The notes under the pieces are model-generated. The model saw nothing but the letters and a program-made list of their open reading frames with translations, made no database searches and was not told the DNA's origin. Made by a program: the position numbers and the translations under genes. 64,000 nucleotides of DNA, from assembly GCF_000166055.1 (NCBI RefSeq), contig NC_014664.1, positions 1,141,927 to 1,205,926 on the forward strand, in the 5' to 3' direction. Origin of the DNA: Rhodomicrobium vannielii ATCC 17100. GTDB lineage: Bacteria > Pseudomonadota > Alphaproteobacteria > Rhizobiales > Rhodomicrobiaceae. Shown piece by piece: positions 54,268 to 62,476 of this stretch. The first letter of the stretch is position 1; the number at the start of each line of letters is the position of its first letter.

Positions 54268-54783
54268 TTGGCGGTTAAGCGGCCGAGGCCACTGGCCGAG
54301 AGCGATGACCGTGCCTCTTTCGATTGCGGCCGGCCTTCGCTTAATGCGTGGTTCCAGCGAAATGCGTGGGGCAATCACGTCAACGGAGTGTCGCGCGTCA
54401 CCGTTTTGGCCGATGACACGAGCTGCGGACGGATCGTTGGCTTCGTGACTTTGAGCGCAGCGCAAATCGAGCGCGCTTGGATGCCCAAAGCCGACCAGCG
54501 CAATCGCCCCGATCCCGTTCCCGTCACGCTCCTCGGACAGCTTGCCGTGGACCGCCAAGATCAAGGGCTGGGACATGCGCGCTCGCTCCTCCTCTTCGCC
54601 TTGCGGACCGCGCTTCAAGCATCAGGACTGATCGGCAGCACGGGCGTCATCACGCATCCACTCGACGACAGCCTTCGCGCGTTTTACAGGCGCTGGGGCT
54701 TCCAGGATCTCCCTTTCGATCCCCGCCGCGCTATGATTGTGCGGATGGTCGATTTGCGCGCGAGCTTTTCGGGAGCCGAGTAA
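54268..54783 (+). CDS. GNAT-family toxin (TacT-like acetyltransferase)
   Basis: A 171-residue GNAT enzyme. The acetyl-CoA loop is LLGQLAVDRQDQGLGHARSL (Q-x-x-G-x-G type, about residues 88-107), and the conserved C-terminal tyrosine lies in RAFYRRWGFQDL (about 146-157). Toxins of this family acetylate the amino group of aminoacyl-tRNAs and stop translation. It starts with TTG one base after the antitoxin stop, with GGAGC as ribosome site. No mutation of the core motif was noticed. Confidence 0.88.
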   Translation: MAVKRPRPLAESDDRASFDCGRPSLNAWFQRNAWGNHVNGVSRVTVLADDTSCGRIVGFVTLSAAQIERAWMPKADQRNRPDPVPVTLLGQLAVDRQDQGLGHARSLLLFALRTALQASGLIGSTGVITHPLDDSLRAFYRRWGFQDLPFDPRRAMIVRMVDLRASFSGAE

Positions 54784-54825
54784 GGCTGACAGAGTGGAGA
54801 CGATAAAGTGGATCGCCCCCTTAAA

Positions 54826-55281
54826 TCATCTATTTGCGCTGTGCAGGCTTCCTGCCTTTGCGCAATCGAGCCGATGCCCGCGATCGAGCGGACTTCCTAT
54901 CATGGCTTGCTTTGGGAATGCCGAGGAATGAGGCAGAAGCCGGCCGTTCATGCGTAAGCCCTCGCCTGTCTGTTCGACGACGTCACCTTCAAGCGCGGCA
55001 ATGGGCTTCAACATGGGCTCGAGTCCTCCCGGACAAGAGCCCGTTGACAAATAGCCCCGTGCTTTCGCCTCCAGGAAGACACCGGTTGGCGGCGGACACA
55101 CGCTGACGATCTGGCCGCGCTCCAGCGGGCCATTGACCGGCAGGACCCGCCAAATCCCAACCGGCACGGAAGGGGTTTCATTGAAGCGATAGCCCAACCT
55201 GTCCGCGACGCCTGTGAGCACGAACACTATCGCGGCCGCCATCCAGGCGGCGAGTCCTACTCGGCGGCTTTGGGATCCCAT
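54826..55281 (-). CDS. traF: Conjugal transfer signal peptidase TraF, C-terminally truncated
   Basis: A 151-residue S26-type serine protease. A signal-anchor helix (WMAAAIVFVLTGVADRLGY) is followed by the catalytic serine in NETPSVPVGIW and the lysine in MLKPIAALEGDVV. After NGRLLPHSSAF the family sequence stops: the expected end (GEVW, then SFDSRYFGP) is missing and is replaced by an unrelated basic tail of about 30 residues. TraF normally matures and cyclises the TrbC pilin and completes transfer. The break lies beside the toxin-antitoxin insertion. The start overlaps the end of traG by 25 bases. Confidence 0.8.
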   Translation of the reverse strand: MGSQSRRVGLAAWMAAAIVFVLTGVADRLGYRFNETPSVPVGIWRVLPVNGPLERGQIVSVCPPPTGVFLEAKARGYLSTGSCPGGLEPMLKPIAALEGDVVEQTGEGLRMNGRLLPHSSAFPKQAMIGSPLDRGHRLDCAKAGSLHSANR

Positions 55282-57104
55282 TGAAAGGCCGGTGTTTGCC
55301 TGCGGTGAAGGCTGTCGGTCGCGGGAACAGGCAGCTTCGCCCGCTCGCGGAACACGGGATCAGAAAAATAAAGGCTCTGCGTGCCGAAGATCGGCGCGTG
55401 CCCCGCGACAAAGATGAGCATGTCGCCCGGCTCGATGATGAGGTCGCCGCTGTCCTTCAATGGCGATTTCAAGCGCATGATCTCATCGGCGGTGAGCAGC
55501 GACCGGCTGACCTGGTGATAGGTCTTCGAAACCTGCGTCAAGACCGCGCCGAAGCGCCGGCCGCTCGTGGTGATGTCCTCCTTCACGATGGTGGCAGTGC
55601 CGACCATGCGCGACAGCCATTCGGCGGTCTCGACCCTGTTCGGCGCATAGGCGATCCGCACATGGCAATTGGACGTGATGCTCTCGTCCTTGCCATAGGC
55701 GCCCCAGAGCTGGGACATGTCCTGCATGATGAGATAGGCCTTGATGCCGTAGCCCGCGATATAGGCGAGCGCCTCCTGGAACACTTCAAGTTTGCCGTAG
55801 GATGGAAATTCATCGAGCATGAGGAGCAGCCGGTGCTTGTGCGGCGCCTGCGGCTGGCCATCGACGAAGGTGATTTCCGGGCGCAACAGCACGCGGACAA
55901 GCTGGTTGATGATAAGCCGCATCAAGGGCCGCATGCGGTCCTTGTCTTCGGCGCGGACCACGAGATAGAGCGTGACGGGGCGGTCGTGGTTCATCAGATC
56001 GCCCACCTTGAAGTCGGAGCGCGCCACGTTCCTGGCGACGAGCGGATCGCGATAGAGCGACAGGAACGACATCGCCGTCGAGAGCACCGAACCGCGTTCC
56101 TCGTCGGGCCGATTCAGCATGTCGCGTGCAGCACTCGCGATGGTGGAATGGGTTTTCTCGCCCTCGCCCCAGCTGTTGGCGATCATCTCGAAATAAAGGC
56201 TCTCGATGCGCTGATCCGGATCGGACAGCGCGGCGGCCACATCGGGGAGCGAGCCGACCTTGCCTTCCGCGCGCTTCTTATAGAGAACGTGGAGGACCGC
56301 GCCGGTCAGAAAGGCGTGGCTCGTCTTTGCCCAATGATCGACGAGGCCTTTGCCTTCCGGGTCGACGAGGATGGTCACGAGGTTCTGGACATCGCCAACC
56401 TCGTGAAGGCTGCCCAGCCTGATCTCTTCGAGCGGGTTGAAGCTGACGCTGCCCGAGGAAGCGCCCGGATCAAACTTCATGACGGCATTGCCTGCCTCTT
56501 TTTTCCGCCAGGCCGCCGTCAAATTCCAGAGTTCGGCTTTCTGATCGTTGACGACGACGCTATGGGGCCAGGAGAGAAGCGTCGGCACGACAAGCCCGAC
56601 GCCTTTGCCCGATCGCGTCGGTGCAATGGCGGCGACATGCTCCGGGCCGTTGTGGCGCAGGTAACGAAGCCGTTTGCGTTCATCGCGCCAGCCGCCGACA
56701 TAAACGCCTTCGCCGCGCCGTCCCTTCTTTGGCAAAAGCCCTGTCGCCTCGATTTCAGCCTGGCTCGCCCAATGAGCGGTCCCGTGAATGCCTTCGTGCC
56801 GTTCCGCGTTCCGCCCGCTTGCCGCGAGCAGGCCGAACAGGCCGCAAGAAAGCGCAAGCGCCATGCCTGCCGAGACGGTTCGGAACACGCTGTGGGTCTG
56901 GCCGCCGAACTTCTGCTGCCAGATCAGCCACTCCCAGGGTGGATAGAGAGGACCGATGAGAGGCGCGCCAAGAGCGGGATGATGGGCGAACCGTGAAGCG
57001 ACATACTGCGTCGCTACGCCGTTAAGGACGATGAGGCCGATCAGGACGGCGATCGCGAGCGCTTTTCTGTCAGGCTTCGGACGCTCCGCCCCGATCATCG
57101 CCAT
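55257..57104 (-). CDS. traG: Type IV coupling protein TraG (VirD4 family)
   Basis: A 615-residue DNA-pumping ATPase if it starts at MAMIGAERP; a further 33 codons upstream lack a ribosome site. Two N-terminal membrane helices (LAIAVLIGLIVLNGVATQYV and VSAGMALALSCGLFGLLAAS) precede Walker A APTRSGKGVGLVVPTLL and Walker B LLLMLDEFPSYG. TraG links the relaxosome to the secretion channel. A palindrome (GTCTATAGAC) lies about 100 bases upstream. The gene itself looks intact, although its relaxase partner traI is broken. Confidence 0.93.
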   Translation of the reverse strand: MAMIGAERPKPDRKALAIAVLIGLIVLNGVATQYVASRFAHHPALGAPLIGPLYPPWEWLIWQQKFGGQTHSVFRTVSAGMALALSCGLFGLLAASGRNAERHEGIHGTAHWASQAEIEATGLLPKKGRRGEGVYVGGWRDERKRLRYLRHNGPEHVAAIAPTRSGKGVGLVVPTLLSWPHSVVVNDQKAELWNLTAAWRKKEAGNAVMKFDPGASSGSVSFNPLEEIRLGSLHEVGDVQNLVTILVDPEGKGLVDHWAKTSHAFLTGAVLHVLYKKRAEGKVGSLPDVAAALSDPDQRIESLYFEMIANSWGEGEKTHSTIASAARDMLNRPDEERGSVLSTAMSFLSLYRDPLVARNVARSDFKVGDLMNHDRPVTLYLVVRAEDKDRMRPLMRLIINQLVRVLLRPEITFVDGQPQAPHKHRLLLMLDEFPSYGKLEVFQEALAYIAGYGIKAYLIMQDMSQLWGAYGKDESITSNCHVRIAYAPNRVETAEWLSRMVGTATIVKEDITTSGRRFGAVLTQVSKTYHQVSRSLLTADEIMRLKSPLKDSGDLIIEPGDMLIFVAGHAPIFGTQSLYFSDPVFRERAKLPVPATDSLHRRQTPAFQWDPKAAE

Positions 57105-57204
57105 TCCCGTTCGTTGCCTGATCAAATCGGACAGCGTGAGCGAGCCTGCCTTCCCGCTGGCTTTCAAGTGTCGTCCTCTCGCCGCAAGCCAGAATAACGG
57201 CATG

Positions 57205-57221
57205 ATCGTCTATAGACAATC
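57205..57221. promoter_or_regulatory. Palindrome before traG sharing the ATTGTCTA motif
   Basis: GTCTATAGAC (57208-57217) is a perfect 10-bp palindrome. Extended on the minus strand it reads GATTGTCTATAGACGAT, which shares GATTGTCTA with one arm of the XRE operator at 23531. It lies in the gap between the traI remnant and traG. Confidence 0.45.
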
Positions 57222-57240
57222 GCTTTATCTAACGCCTGCG

Positions 57241-58375
57241 CTATGGACGCGAGAGGCGAGGACGCGGCGTGTTCTTCATCATGAGCCGCTGCCGTTCGGC
57301 CTCCATGGCGGGATCGCTGAACGTGATGGCAAGTGAAAGCGCTGCTGCGGCCTCGACCGCTTGTCTCTTGAAGGCGCCTGTTCCTTCGACCGCCAGGGCC
57401 TGGCCGGCAAAACGCTGCGCCCCGAGCGTCAGGGCGACGATGGCGGCCTGATAGGAGGCCTTGTCGATGCGGATGCGCAGGCTCTCGTCGGCGACCGCGC
57501 CGCCGTCGGAGAGGCGATAGACAAGTTCGCCGTTGCGCTGGCAGACGGGGTTCAAGTCCTGCAAGATGACGGTTCTTGCGGCCTCCGCATCCTTGGCGGT
57601 GAGGAAGGCCGCCGCGGTCTTTGCTCCGGCTGTCCCGCTCGCGCGCAAAGCCCGAAGCGCATCCCCGTCGCCTGCCTTCGCGCGCGCCTGCAAATAGGAC
57701 ACCCAGGTGAAGAAGTACGCCTCTTCGATCGCGGCCTCGCGCTCGCGCCGCTTGGCGGCGAGCGCGGCCAGCGCTCGCGATCGCACCAGGCGAAGCTCAG
57801 CCCGTCTCGATGTCTTGCCCGCCCGGGTAAGCCCCGAGCGCTTGATATCGGCCCAGCCTTTTGCGAATGCCGCGTAAGCCCCGTTCCGGGCTGCGGCGCT
57901 GGCCGCGCGGGATTTTCGCCGGGCTTCGAGGCCTTGCTGGCGCTGGCGGACATAATCCGCATAGAGCGTCGAGGTGTTGAGAGGGTGCAGCGGCGCAGGG
58001 CCATAGGCGTCCTTGGCGGCCGCAGCGCCCAGGGCGCCAGGCTGAAAGGCGCCAAGACGCGATGTGAGCTCCGGGTGTCGGTGTTTCTCCGGGCTCGAAC
58101 GACACGACGAGATGGTAGGTGCGATCCGATCGGCTGCGCTTGTTGAGCGCTTGGGTGGCGAGAATCTCCTTGATCGCGAGATCAGGGGCCTCCGACATAC
58201 AGTTCGAGACCCGGACGGCCCCAACCCGCCCAGCGTCCTCTTCTCCATCGAGAATATAGCTGAAGGTGTGCGTCGCGAGCGTCTCGCTCGGCGCTCGACC
58301 GTCGTCAAGGATGTAGGCGCCGAGCCGACCGAAATTTGAGGCGGCTTTAGGCCTCAGGATTCGTTTCGCGATCAT
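57241..58375 (-). pseudogene. traI: Relaxase gene traI, internally deleted and frameshifted
   Basis: The 5' frame (from 58375) encodes MIAKRILRPKAASNFGRLGA and continues with NCMSEAPDLAIKEILATQAL and TYHLVVSFEPGETPTP, the first 100 residues of a TraI/VirD2-type relaxase. The next part should contain the H-x-H metal site, but near 58072 this frame enters nonsense. The 3' half is in another frame that carries an alanine/arginine-rich helical stretch and an LPD7-like domain (LVYRLSDGGAVADESLRIRI). The catalytic middle is absent. The product cannot nick oriT, so transfer would need a relaxase in trans. Confidence 0.8.
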
Positions 58376-58473
58376 CGCTTAACGCGCCTTTGCGGCTTGC
58401 TCGAAGGAGCTATCCACCGAACCTGCGGCCGCGATCCCAGCAGCCTTGCTGCTCCACGTATCGGATCGGGGAT

Positions 58474-58854
58474 TCACAGGCCGCGCCGATCGCGCATGAT
58501 CATGAAGGGGGCAAGAAACGCGCCCAGCACGAGCTGAACGAGCGTAGCCACGACGCCGTAAAAGACATTGGTCAGCCGGATGTTGACGACGAAAGCGAAC
58601 AGGAGACCGGCCCCGCCCAAGCCCAACAGCGCAAGGCCGTTCGACAGGTTTTCGTGCTTCGCAAGGGCATCGCTATAATAGAGGACGCCCTCCCAGAAGA
58701 TGATGGCGGCGATGCCGACGCCAGCAAAGGCAGGCAGCGTCAGCAACTCGACACCAAACCGCTTCAAGCAAAACGCATTGTAGTGCGTGCAAGAGACGAT
58801 AATCGCCCCAAAAGCGCCGACTGCCATCGCGGCATAGGCGGTGATTTCCAACAT
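58474..58854 (-). CDS. Four-helix hypothetical membrane protein
   Basis: A 126-residue integral membrane protein with four predicted helices (ITAYAAMAVGAFGAIIVSCT, GVELLTLPAFAGVGIAAIIF, GLALLGLGGAGLLFAFVV, VVATLVQLVLGAFLAPFMI) and a charged C-terminus MRDRRGL. No family is recognised. It lies directly upstream of the broken relaxase gene on the same strand. Its conservation in relatives and any role in transfer or exclusion are unknown. The small size makes an entry-exclusion role conceivable, but that is a guess. Confidence 0.65.
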   Translation of the reverse strand: MLEITAYAAMAVGAFGAIIVSCTHYNAFCLKRFGVELLTLPAFAGVGIAAIIFWEGVLYYSDALAKHENLSNGLALLGLGGAGLLFAFVVNIRLTNVFYGVVATLVQLVLGAFLAPFMIMRDRRGL

Positions 58855-59054
58855 AGCATGGCGCCTCCCGGCCGGCTACCCGGCGCGTCCAACGACGATC
58901 CTGTTGATGGCGCGGATCGTTCCCGCAAGCGTGATCGTATATAAGATATCATACCTAAAATGCACAGGTCGTCTATGGCGCCTATCGGCCGCACCGGCGT
59001 AGGTTAGCTACGATTGTACTTGTACCATTAAAAGACACTGCTTGTGGAGAAACC

Positions 59055-59330
59055 ATGGCCCGCAAGCCCAGTAAAGCGGCCATCGCTGCAGCCGCTCTGA
59101 AAGAAGCCCGGTCCTTTATTGCGGCCCGCGATCGCGCCCGCACAAGAGCGGAGGCGCCAGGCGGCGGCGACCCGTTCTTCCGCAATTACGAAATCGCCCA
59201 GGGCCATCTGGCGCGCCTGAAGGACCTCGTCGGCGAGAAGCGAGCGCGCGATCTCATCCGAGCCGAGGAGCAAAAAGGCTTCCGCTATGTCTTCGAGGAG
59301 AGCAAGACGCCGCCCGCGCGAAAGCGCTAG
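59055..59330 (+). CDS. Small charged hypothetical protein
   Basis: A 91-residue basic helical protein (KPSKAAIAAAALKEARSFIA; GHLARLKDLVGEKRARDLIR), with TGTGGAGA before the ATG. No domain is recognised. Its highly charged helices are like those of DNA- or relaxosome-associated accessory proteins. It is the first of four small plus-strand genes beyond the tra cluster. Confidence 0.6.
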   Translation: MARKPSKAAIAAAALKEARSFIAARDRARTRAEAPGGGDPFFRNYEIAQGHLARLKDLVGEKRARDLIRAEEQKGFRYVFEESKTPPARKR

Positions 59331-59425
59331 AGCGGCTGCCAGCGTGATCGTCGAGTTCGACGGGCTGGCGTCTTAACCTCCGTAATGATAGCATGTGAAC
59401 AATCATATATGTGCTGGGGCGTCCC

Positions 59426-59704
59426 ATGCCGGCTTCCGACCACACAAAGCCTTCCATCATCTGGAAAGGACTGGATAGCGGGGGATATTTCCGGGGCGTG
59501 TTCCGTGATGGCGAGCAGCTTCTCCCCATCAGCATCGCTGTTCCAGGAGAGGGCGATCCGCCCCATGCGGGGCCGCTCTTTCAGGTTTTCATTCGAGGCG
59601 AGAAGGCAGGGAGCATGCCGAACTTGAAGGGCGCTCAGGCGCTTGCCGAGCTTCATGTGCTCGGTTTTCCGCGATCGCGAAAGTCAACATGCCATCGCCG
59701 GTAA
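59426..59704 (+). CDS. Hypothetical protein, paralogue of the next gene
   Basis: A 92-residue unknown protein. Residues 11-70 read IIWKGLDSGGYFRGVFRDGE, then IAVPGEGDPPHAGP and VFIRGEKAGSMPNLKGAQAL. The same scaffold appears in the gene at 59764 (VWRGIDGAGFLYGTCSEGS, IALPGRGGNPKGTD, IYVDGNEVGKASSIEGAQKF). The two are therefore a diverged tandem duplicate of a small beta-rich domain. GGGG lies before the ATG. Function unknown. Confidence 0.6.
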   Translation: MPASDHTKPSIIWKGLDSGGYFRGVFRDGEQLLPISIAVPGEGDPPHAGPLFQVFIRGEKAGSMPNLKGAQALAELHVLGFPRSRKSTCHRR

Positions 59705-59763
59705 CTGCGCAGGCGGCAACGCATCAGGCGAGCACGGGACTGAAGAGAGGGAGATGAGGAAAC

Positions 59764-60090
59764 ATGGACAGGACATTCGTCTGGCGAGGCATTGATGGTG
59801 CTGGTTTTCTCTACGGCACCTGCAGTGAAGGCAGCCGCCGCTTTCGGCTCGATATTGCCCTTCCCGGCCGTGGCGGAAATCCCAAAGGCACCGATCATCG
59901 GATCTATGTCGATGGCAACGAAGTCGGCAAGGCATCCTCGATCGAAGGCGCGCAGAAGTTCCTGTCGAACTTCTTCGACAGGGGATTGCATGAGCATCTC
60001 GGCCGCGACGAGCCCCGCAAGCGCCGATCGCTCGCCGACACGCTCAAGGCTGCCGCCGGGCTCACAGGCGGCAAGAGCCGGGGCCGATGA
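59764..60090 (+). CDS. Hypothetical protein, paralogue of the previous gene
   Basis: A 108-residue protein with the same beta-rich domain as its upstream neighbour, followed by a longer positively charged tail (DEPRKRRSLADTLKAAAGLTGGKSRGR in part). GGGAGATGAGGAAAC precedes the ATG. The added tail is the main difference between the two copies. Function unknown; an RNA- or DNA-binding role is only suggested by the tail. Confidence 0.6.
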   Translation: MDRTFVWRGIDGAGFLYGTCSEGSRRFRLDIALPGRGGNPKGTDHRIYVDGNEVGKASSIEGAQKFLSNFFDRGLHEHLGRDEPRKRRSLADTLKAAAGLTGGKSRGR

Positions 60091-60178
60091 GCAATGCGTC
60101 CGAGATCGCGCGGCTTCCGAGGCGCTGCCAAAGGTCGTGCCGAAGTCCGGATAGTTGGGCCCAGAACGGAAAGACCCC

Positions 60179-60397
60179 ATGTCACAAGACCGCGTTGTCT
60201 ATCTGCCCGAGTTTGTCGTCGAAGAGCATCTCGGCCGCAGACTGCCGGAAGCCATCGGGCAGGAGTTCGACTATAACGGCCACCGCTACCGCGTCCGCCA
60301 GCGTGACCCGCTGCGCCCGGAAGCGGAGATCCCGTGCGAACTCATCGAACAGCCTCACGAAAGGAAGATGGCACGCTCGAAGTCGCGCCGTCGCTAA
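60179..60397 (+). CDS. Small hypothetical protein
   Basis: A 72-residue protein (MSQDRVVYLPEFVVEEHLGR; DYNGHRYRVRQRDPLRPEAE) ending in a cluster of basic residues (KMARSKSRRR). ACGGAAAG precedes the ATG; a start eight codons upstream is also in frame. It has no recognised domain. It is the last gene that looks like part of the element. Confidence 0.55.
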   Translation: MSQDRVVYLPEFVVEEHLGRRLPEAIGQEFDYNGHRYRVRQRDPLRPEAEIPCELIEQPHERKMARSKSRRR

Positions 60398-60444
60398 GCA
60401 GTTCTGGAACGCCAAAAGCCCGTGGTGCTCCACGGCTTGATTCA

Positions 60445-60467
60445 GGGTTCCTGCCGGGCAGGAACCC
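60445..60467. terminator. Strong hairpin after the last small gene
   Basis: GGGTTCCTGC and GCAGGAACCC form a perfect 10-bp stem with a 3-base loop. There is no long T-tract (TCTGCC follows), so it is a likely but not certain transcript end. Confidence 0.5.
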
Positions 60468-60569
60468 TCTGCCTCGCGGCGAGTACGGGTGTGCAAGCGG
60501 AAAACGGCTTCGCGGGGAACCGTCTGCAGGAAGCGAAGCGACCGAAGATGGGCGGAAGCCGGTTCGAAG

Positions 60570-60626
60570 CGACTGACGGACCTTGAATGGTCAATCCTGC
60601 AGCCTTTACTGCCGAACAAGCCGCGA
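60570..60626 (+). pseudogene. IS5-family transposase remnant
   Basis: A short frame reads RLTDLEWSILQPLLPNKPR, the N-terminal signature of IS5-family transposases, then loses similarity. No start, catalytic part or terminal repeats remain. The scrap lies in a 336-base gap that otherwise contains only a hairpin, near the presumed right side of the element. Confidence 0.65.
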
Positions 60627-60733
60627 TGCGTGACTTTGCCTAATACCCGGCATCAGGGCCGGAACTGGACGCCGGGAGCGCTAAGGCCATTACGGCGGAG
60701 ACTGTCGTCACGGCCGACAGGCGGTTTCCGAGC

Positions 60734-62476
60734 TTACCGCAACGATGTCCACACGGGTGATGCCATCAGGCTCGCGGCCAGGATGATGAGGATCACGAGT
60801 TGCGCCGCCACGCGCCAGCGTGTAAGTCTGGCCTCGGTCCGGCCTAAAGCGGCGCTCGCTGCTTCCGCGAGGACGGGAACGCGTGCGGACAAACGCTGAA
60901 ATGCAAGTTTTTGCGATGAAATGACGGCCAGCTGCTGCCGCCATGCGCGGCACAGCGCCTCAAGGCCGCTCTCAACCCAGATCAGATTATCTCCCGCCGG
61001 TATTGAGGGCGCGCCCCGGAACAGACCCCACCGCAACACGATCAGAGCGATAGCGGCACTCGCAAGCACCGGCCATAGAGTGTCCATGATGGCTTTCATA
61101 TCCAATAACGGCATCTGCGGGACGAACCACCAGGCCGAGAACGCGACGCTGACAAGTGCGAGAAACCATGGCCATGCAAGCGCCCATGCCGGCGATGCAC
61201 TCTGCGCGTCGGGCACGGGCCGCACGAGATAAAGCAGCCGCGCCATGAGGATTGCCGTAGCGAGCGAACTCACGGGGATCAGCACGTGCAGCGCGGCTTC
61301 CCATGGTTCAGGCGCCTGAAGGAACTGCGCCTTCATTTGCGATTTGGCCAGCATGCCGCTGGTGAAGGGAGCGCCCGCCAGCGAGAGCGCCGGAAGCCAC
61401 AGGGCAATCCACGCCCATCGCCACCGCATTCGGAAGTCATTGTCGGCAAATCCCAGGCCGAGAAACAGCGTGCCCTTGCTCAGTCCATGGTTCACTGCAT
61501 AGAACACGACGGCTGGAAGGAGCAGTGCCCATGCGGACGGCGCGATCAGGCCGACCCCGATAGCGGCGCTCATGATGCCCATCTGGCTCATGCTGGAATA
61601 GGCGAGCACCGTCTTGGGATTGCGCTGGAAAAGGCCGACTGCCACGCCATAGAACGCAGTAACCAGGCCCAATATAAGAAACACCGACGCCGCGACGGGG
61701 AATGCATTCTCGCCCAGCGGCAGCAAATGGACCCAGCCCAGGAGACCCGCATTGATCATCGCGCCCGCCAGAACGGCGCTGGCAGGAATTGGCGCGGATG
61801 TATACGCCAGAGGCATCCATACATGCAGGCCAAGCAGCCCGGCCTTGATGCCGAAGCCGACCAACGCCAGCGCGATCACCAGCGGACCTGTTTCCGCCGT
61901 CCCGAGGCTGTCACGTATTGCGGCGAAGGAGGTGCTCCCGGCAGTCTTTGCGGCAAGCAGCAGGGCCACGAGTATCATCGCTTCGCCGAGCACGACCAGC
62001 AAGATATACACGCGCCCGGCCCTGAAAGCGGCGGCGTTGCTGTCGAATATGACCAGCCCGTAAGCGGCGAAGCTCATCAAGGCGAAGCCGAGATAGAAAC
62101 TGAGCCCGTCGAGCGATATGACGAGCAAAAGGTTTCCAGCCATCGTCAGCAAGAATAGGGCGTAGAAGCACGGCTGGCGATCCGACTGGCCGAAATAGCC
62201 GCGCGCGAAAACGCCTGCTAGCAGCCACAACAGCGCGGTAGATAGCAGGAACGACTGCCCCGTGGCGTCGAGGCCAAGTTCGCTGCCCAGCAACAGGAAA
62301 GACATGCGCACTTCGCCCTGCCCCGCCAGAAAGCCTGCCGCCAGTGCGGGTAGAGCGCCCCACGGAGCGAGCGTTAGCGCCAGCGGGGTCGTCGCCCGAA
62401 ACGCGAACAGGCAAGTGCACAGTAGCGGCCACAGCACACCAGCCAAAAGCAGATTGTCTGACATTGTAGAGTTCAT
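60734..62476 (-). CDS. Antiporter-like subunit (MrpD/NuoL-M-N family), divergent
   Basis: A 580-residue polytopic membrane protein of the complex-I antiporter family. The lysine of helix 7 is kept (FGIKAGLLGLHVWMPLAYTSAP), and SAVLAGAMINAGLLGWV follows. Two key features differ from the upstream paralogue: the helix-5 glutamate is absent (FYLGFALMSFAAYGLV instead of FYELLTLATYPLL), and the V-V-K of helix 8 is replaced by M-I-N. The C-terminus has a long extra segment after the membrane domain. The ATG overlaps the previous stop as ATGA, so both subunits are made together. It may be a structural partner rather than a pump. Which complex they belong to is not visible here. Confidence 0.8.
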   Translation of the reverse strand: MNSTMSDNLLLAGVLWPLLCTCLFAFRATTPLALTLAPWGALPALAAGFLAGQGEVRMSFLLLGSELGLDATGQSFLLSTALLWLLAGVFARGYFGQSDRQPCFYALFLLTMAGNLLLVISLDGLSFYLGFALMSFAAYGLVIFDSNAAAFRAGRVYILLVVLGEAMILVALLLAAKTAGSTSFAAIRDSLGTAETGPLVIALALVGFGIKAGLLGLHVWMPLAYTSAPIPASAVLAGAMINAGLLGWVHLLPLGENAFPVAASVFLILGLVTAFYGVAVGLFQRNPKTVLAYSSMSQMGIMSAAIGVGLIAPSAWALLLPAVVFYAVNHGLSKGTLFLGLGFADNDFRMRWRWAWIALWLPALSLAGAPFTSGMLAKSQMKAQFLQAPEPWEAALHVLIPVSSLATAILMARLLYLVRPVPDAQSASPAWALAWPWFLALVSVAFSAWWFVPQMPLLDMKAIMDTLWPVLASAAIALIVLRWGLFRGAPSIPAGDNLIWVESGLEALCRAWRQQLAVISSQKLAFQRLSARVPVLAEAASAALGRTEARLTRWRVAAQLVILIILAASLMASPVWTSLR

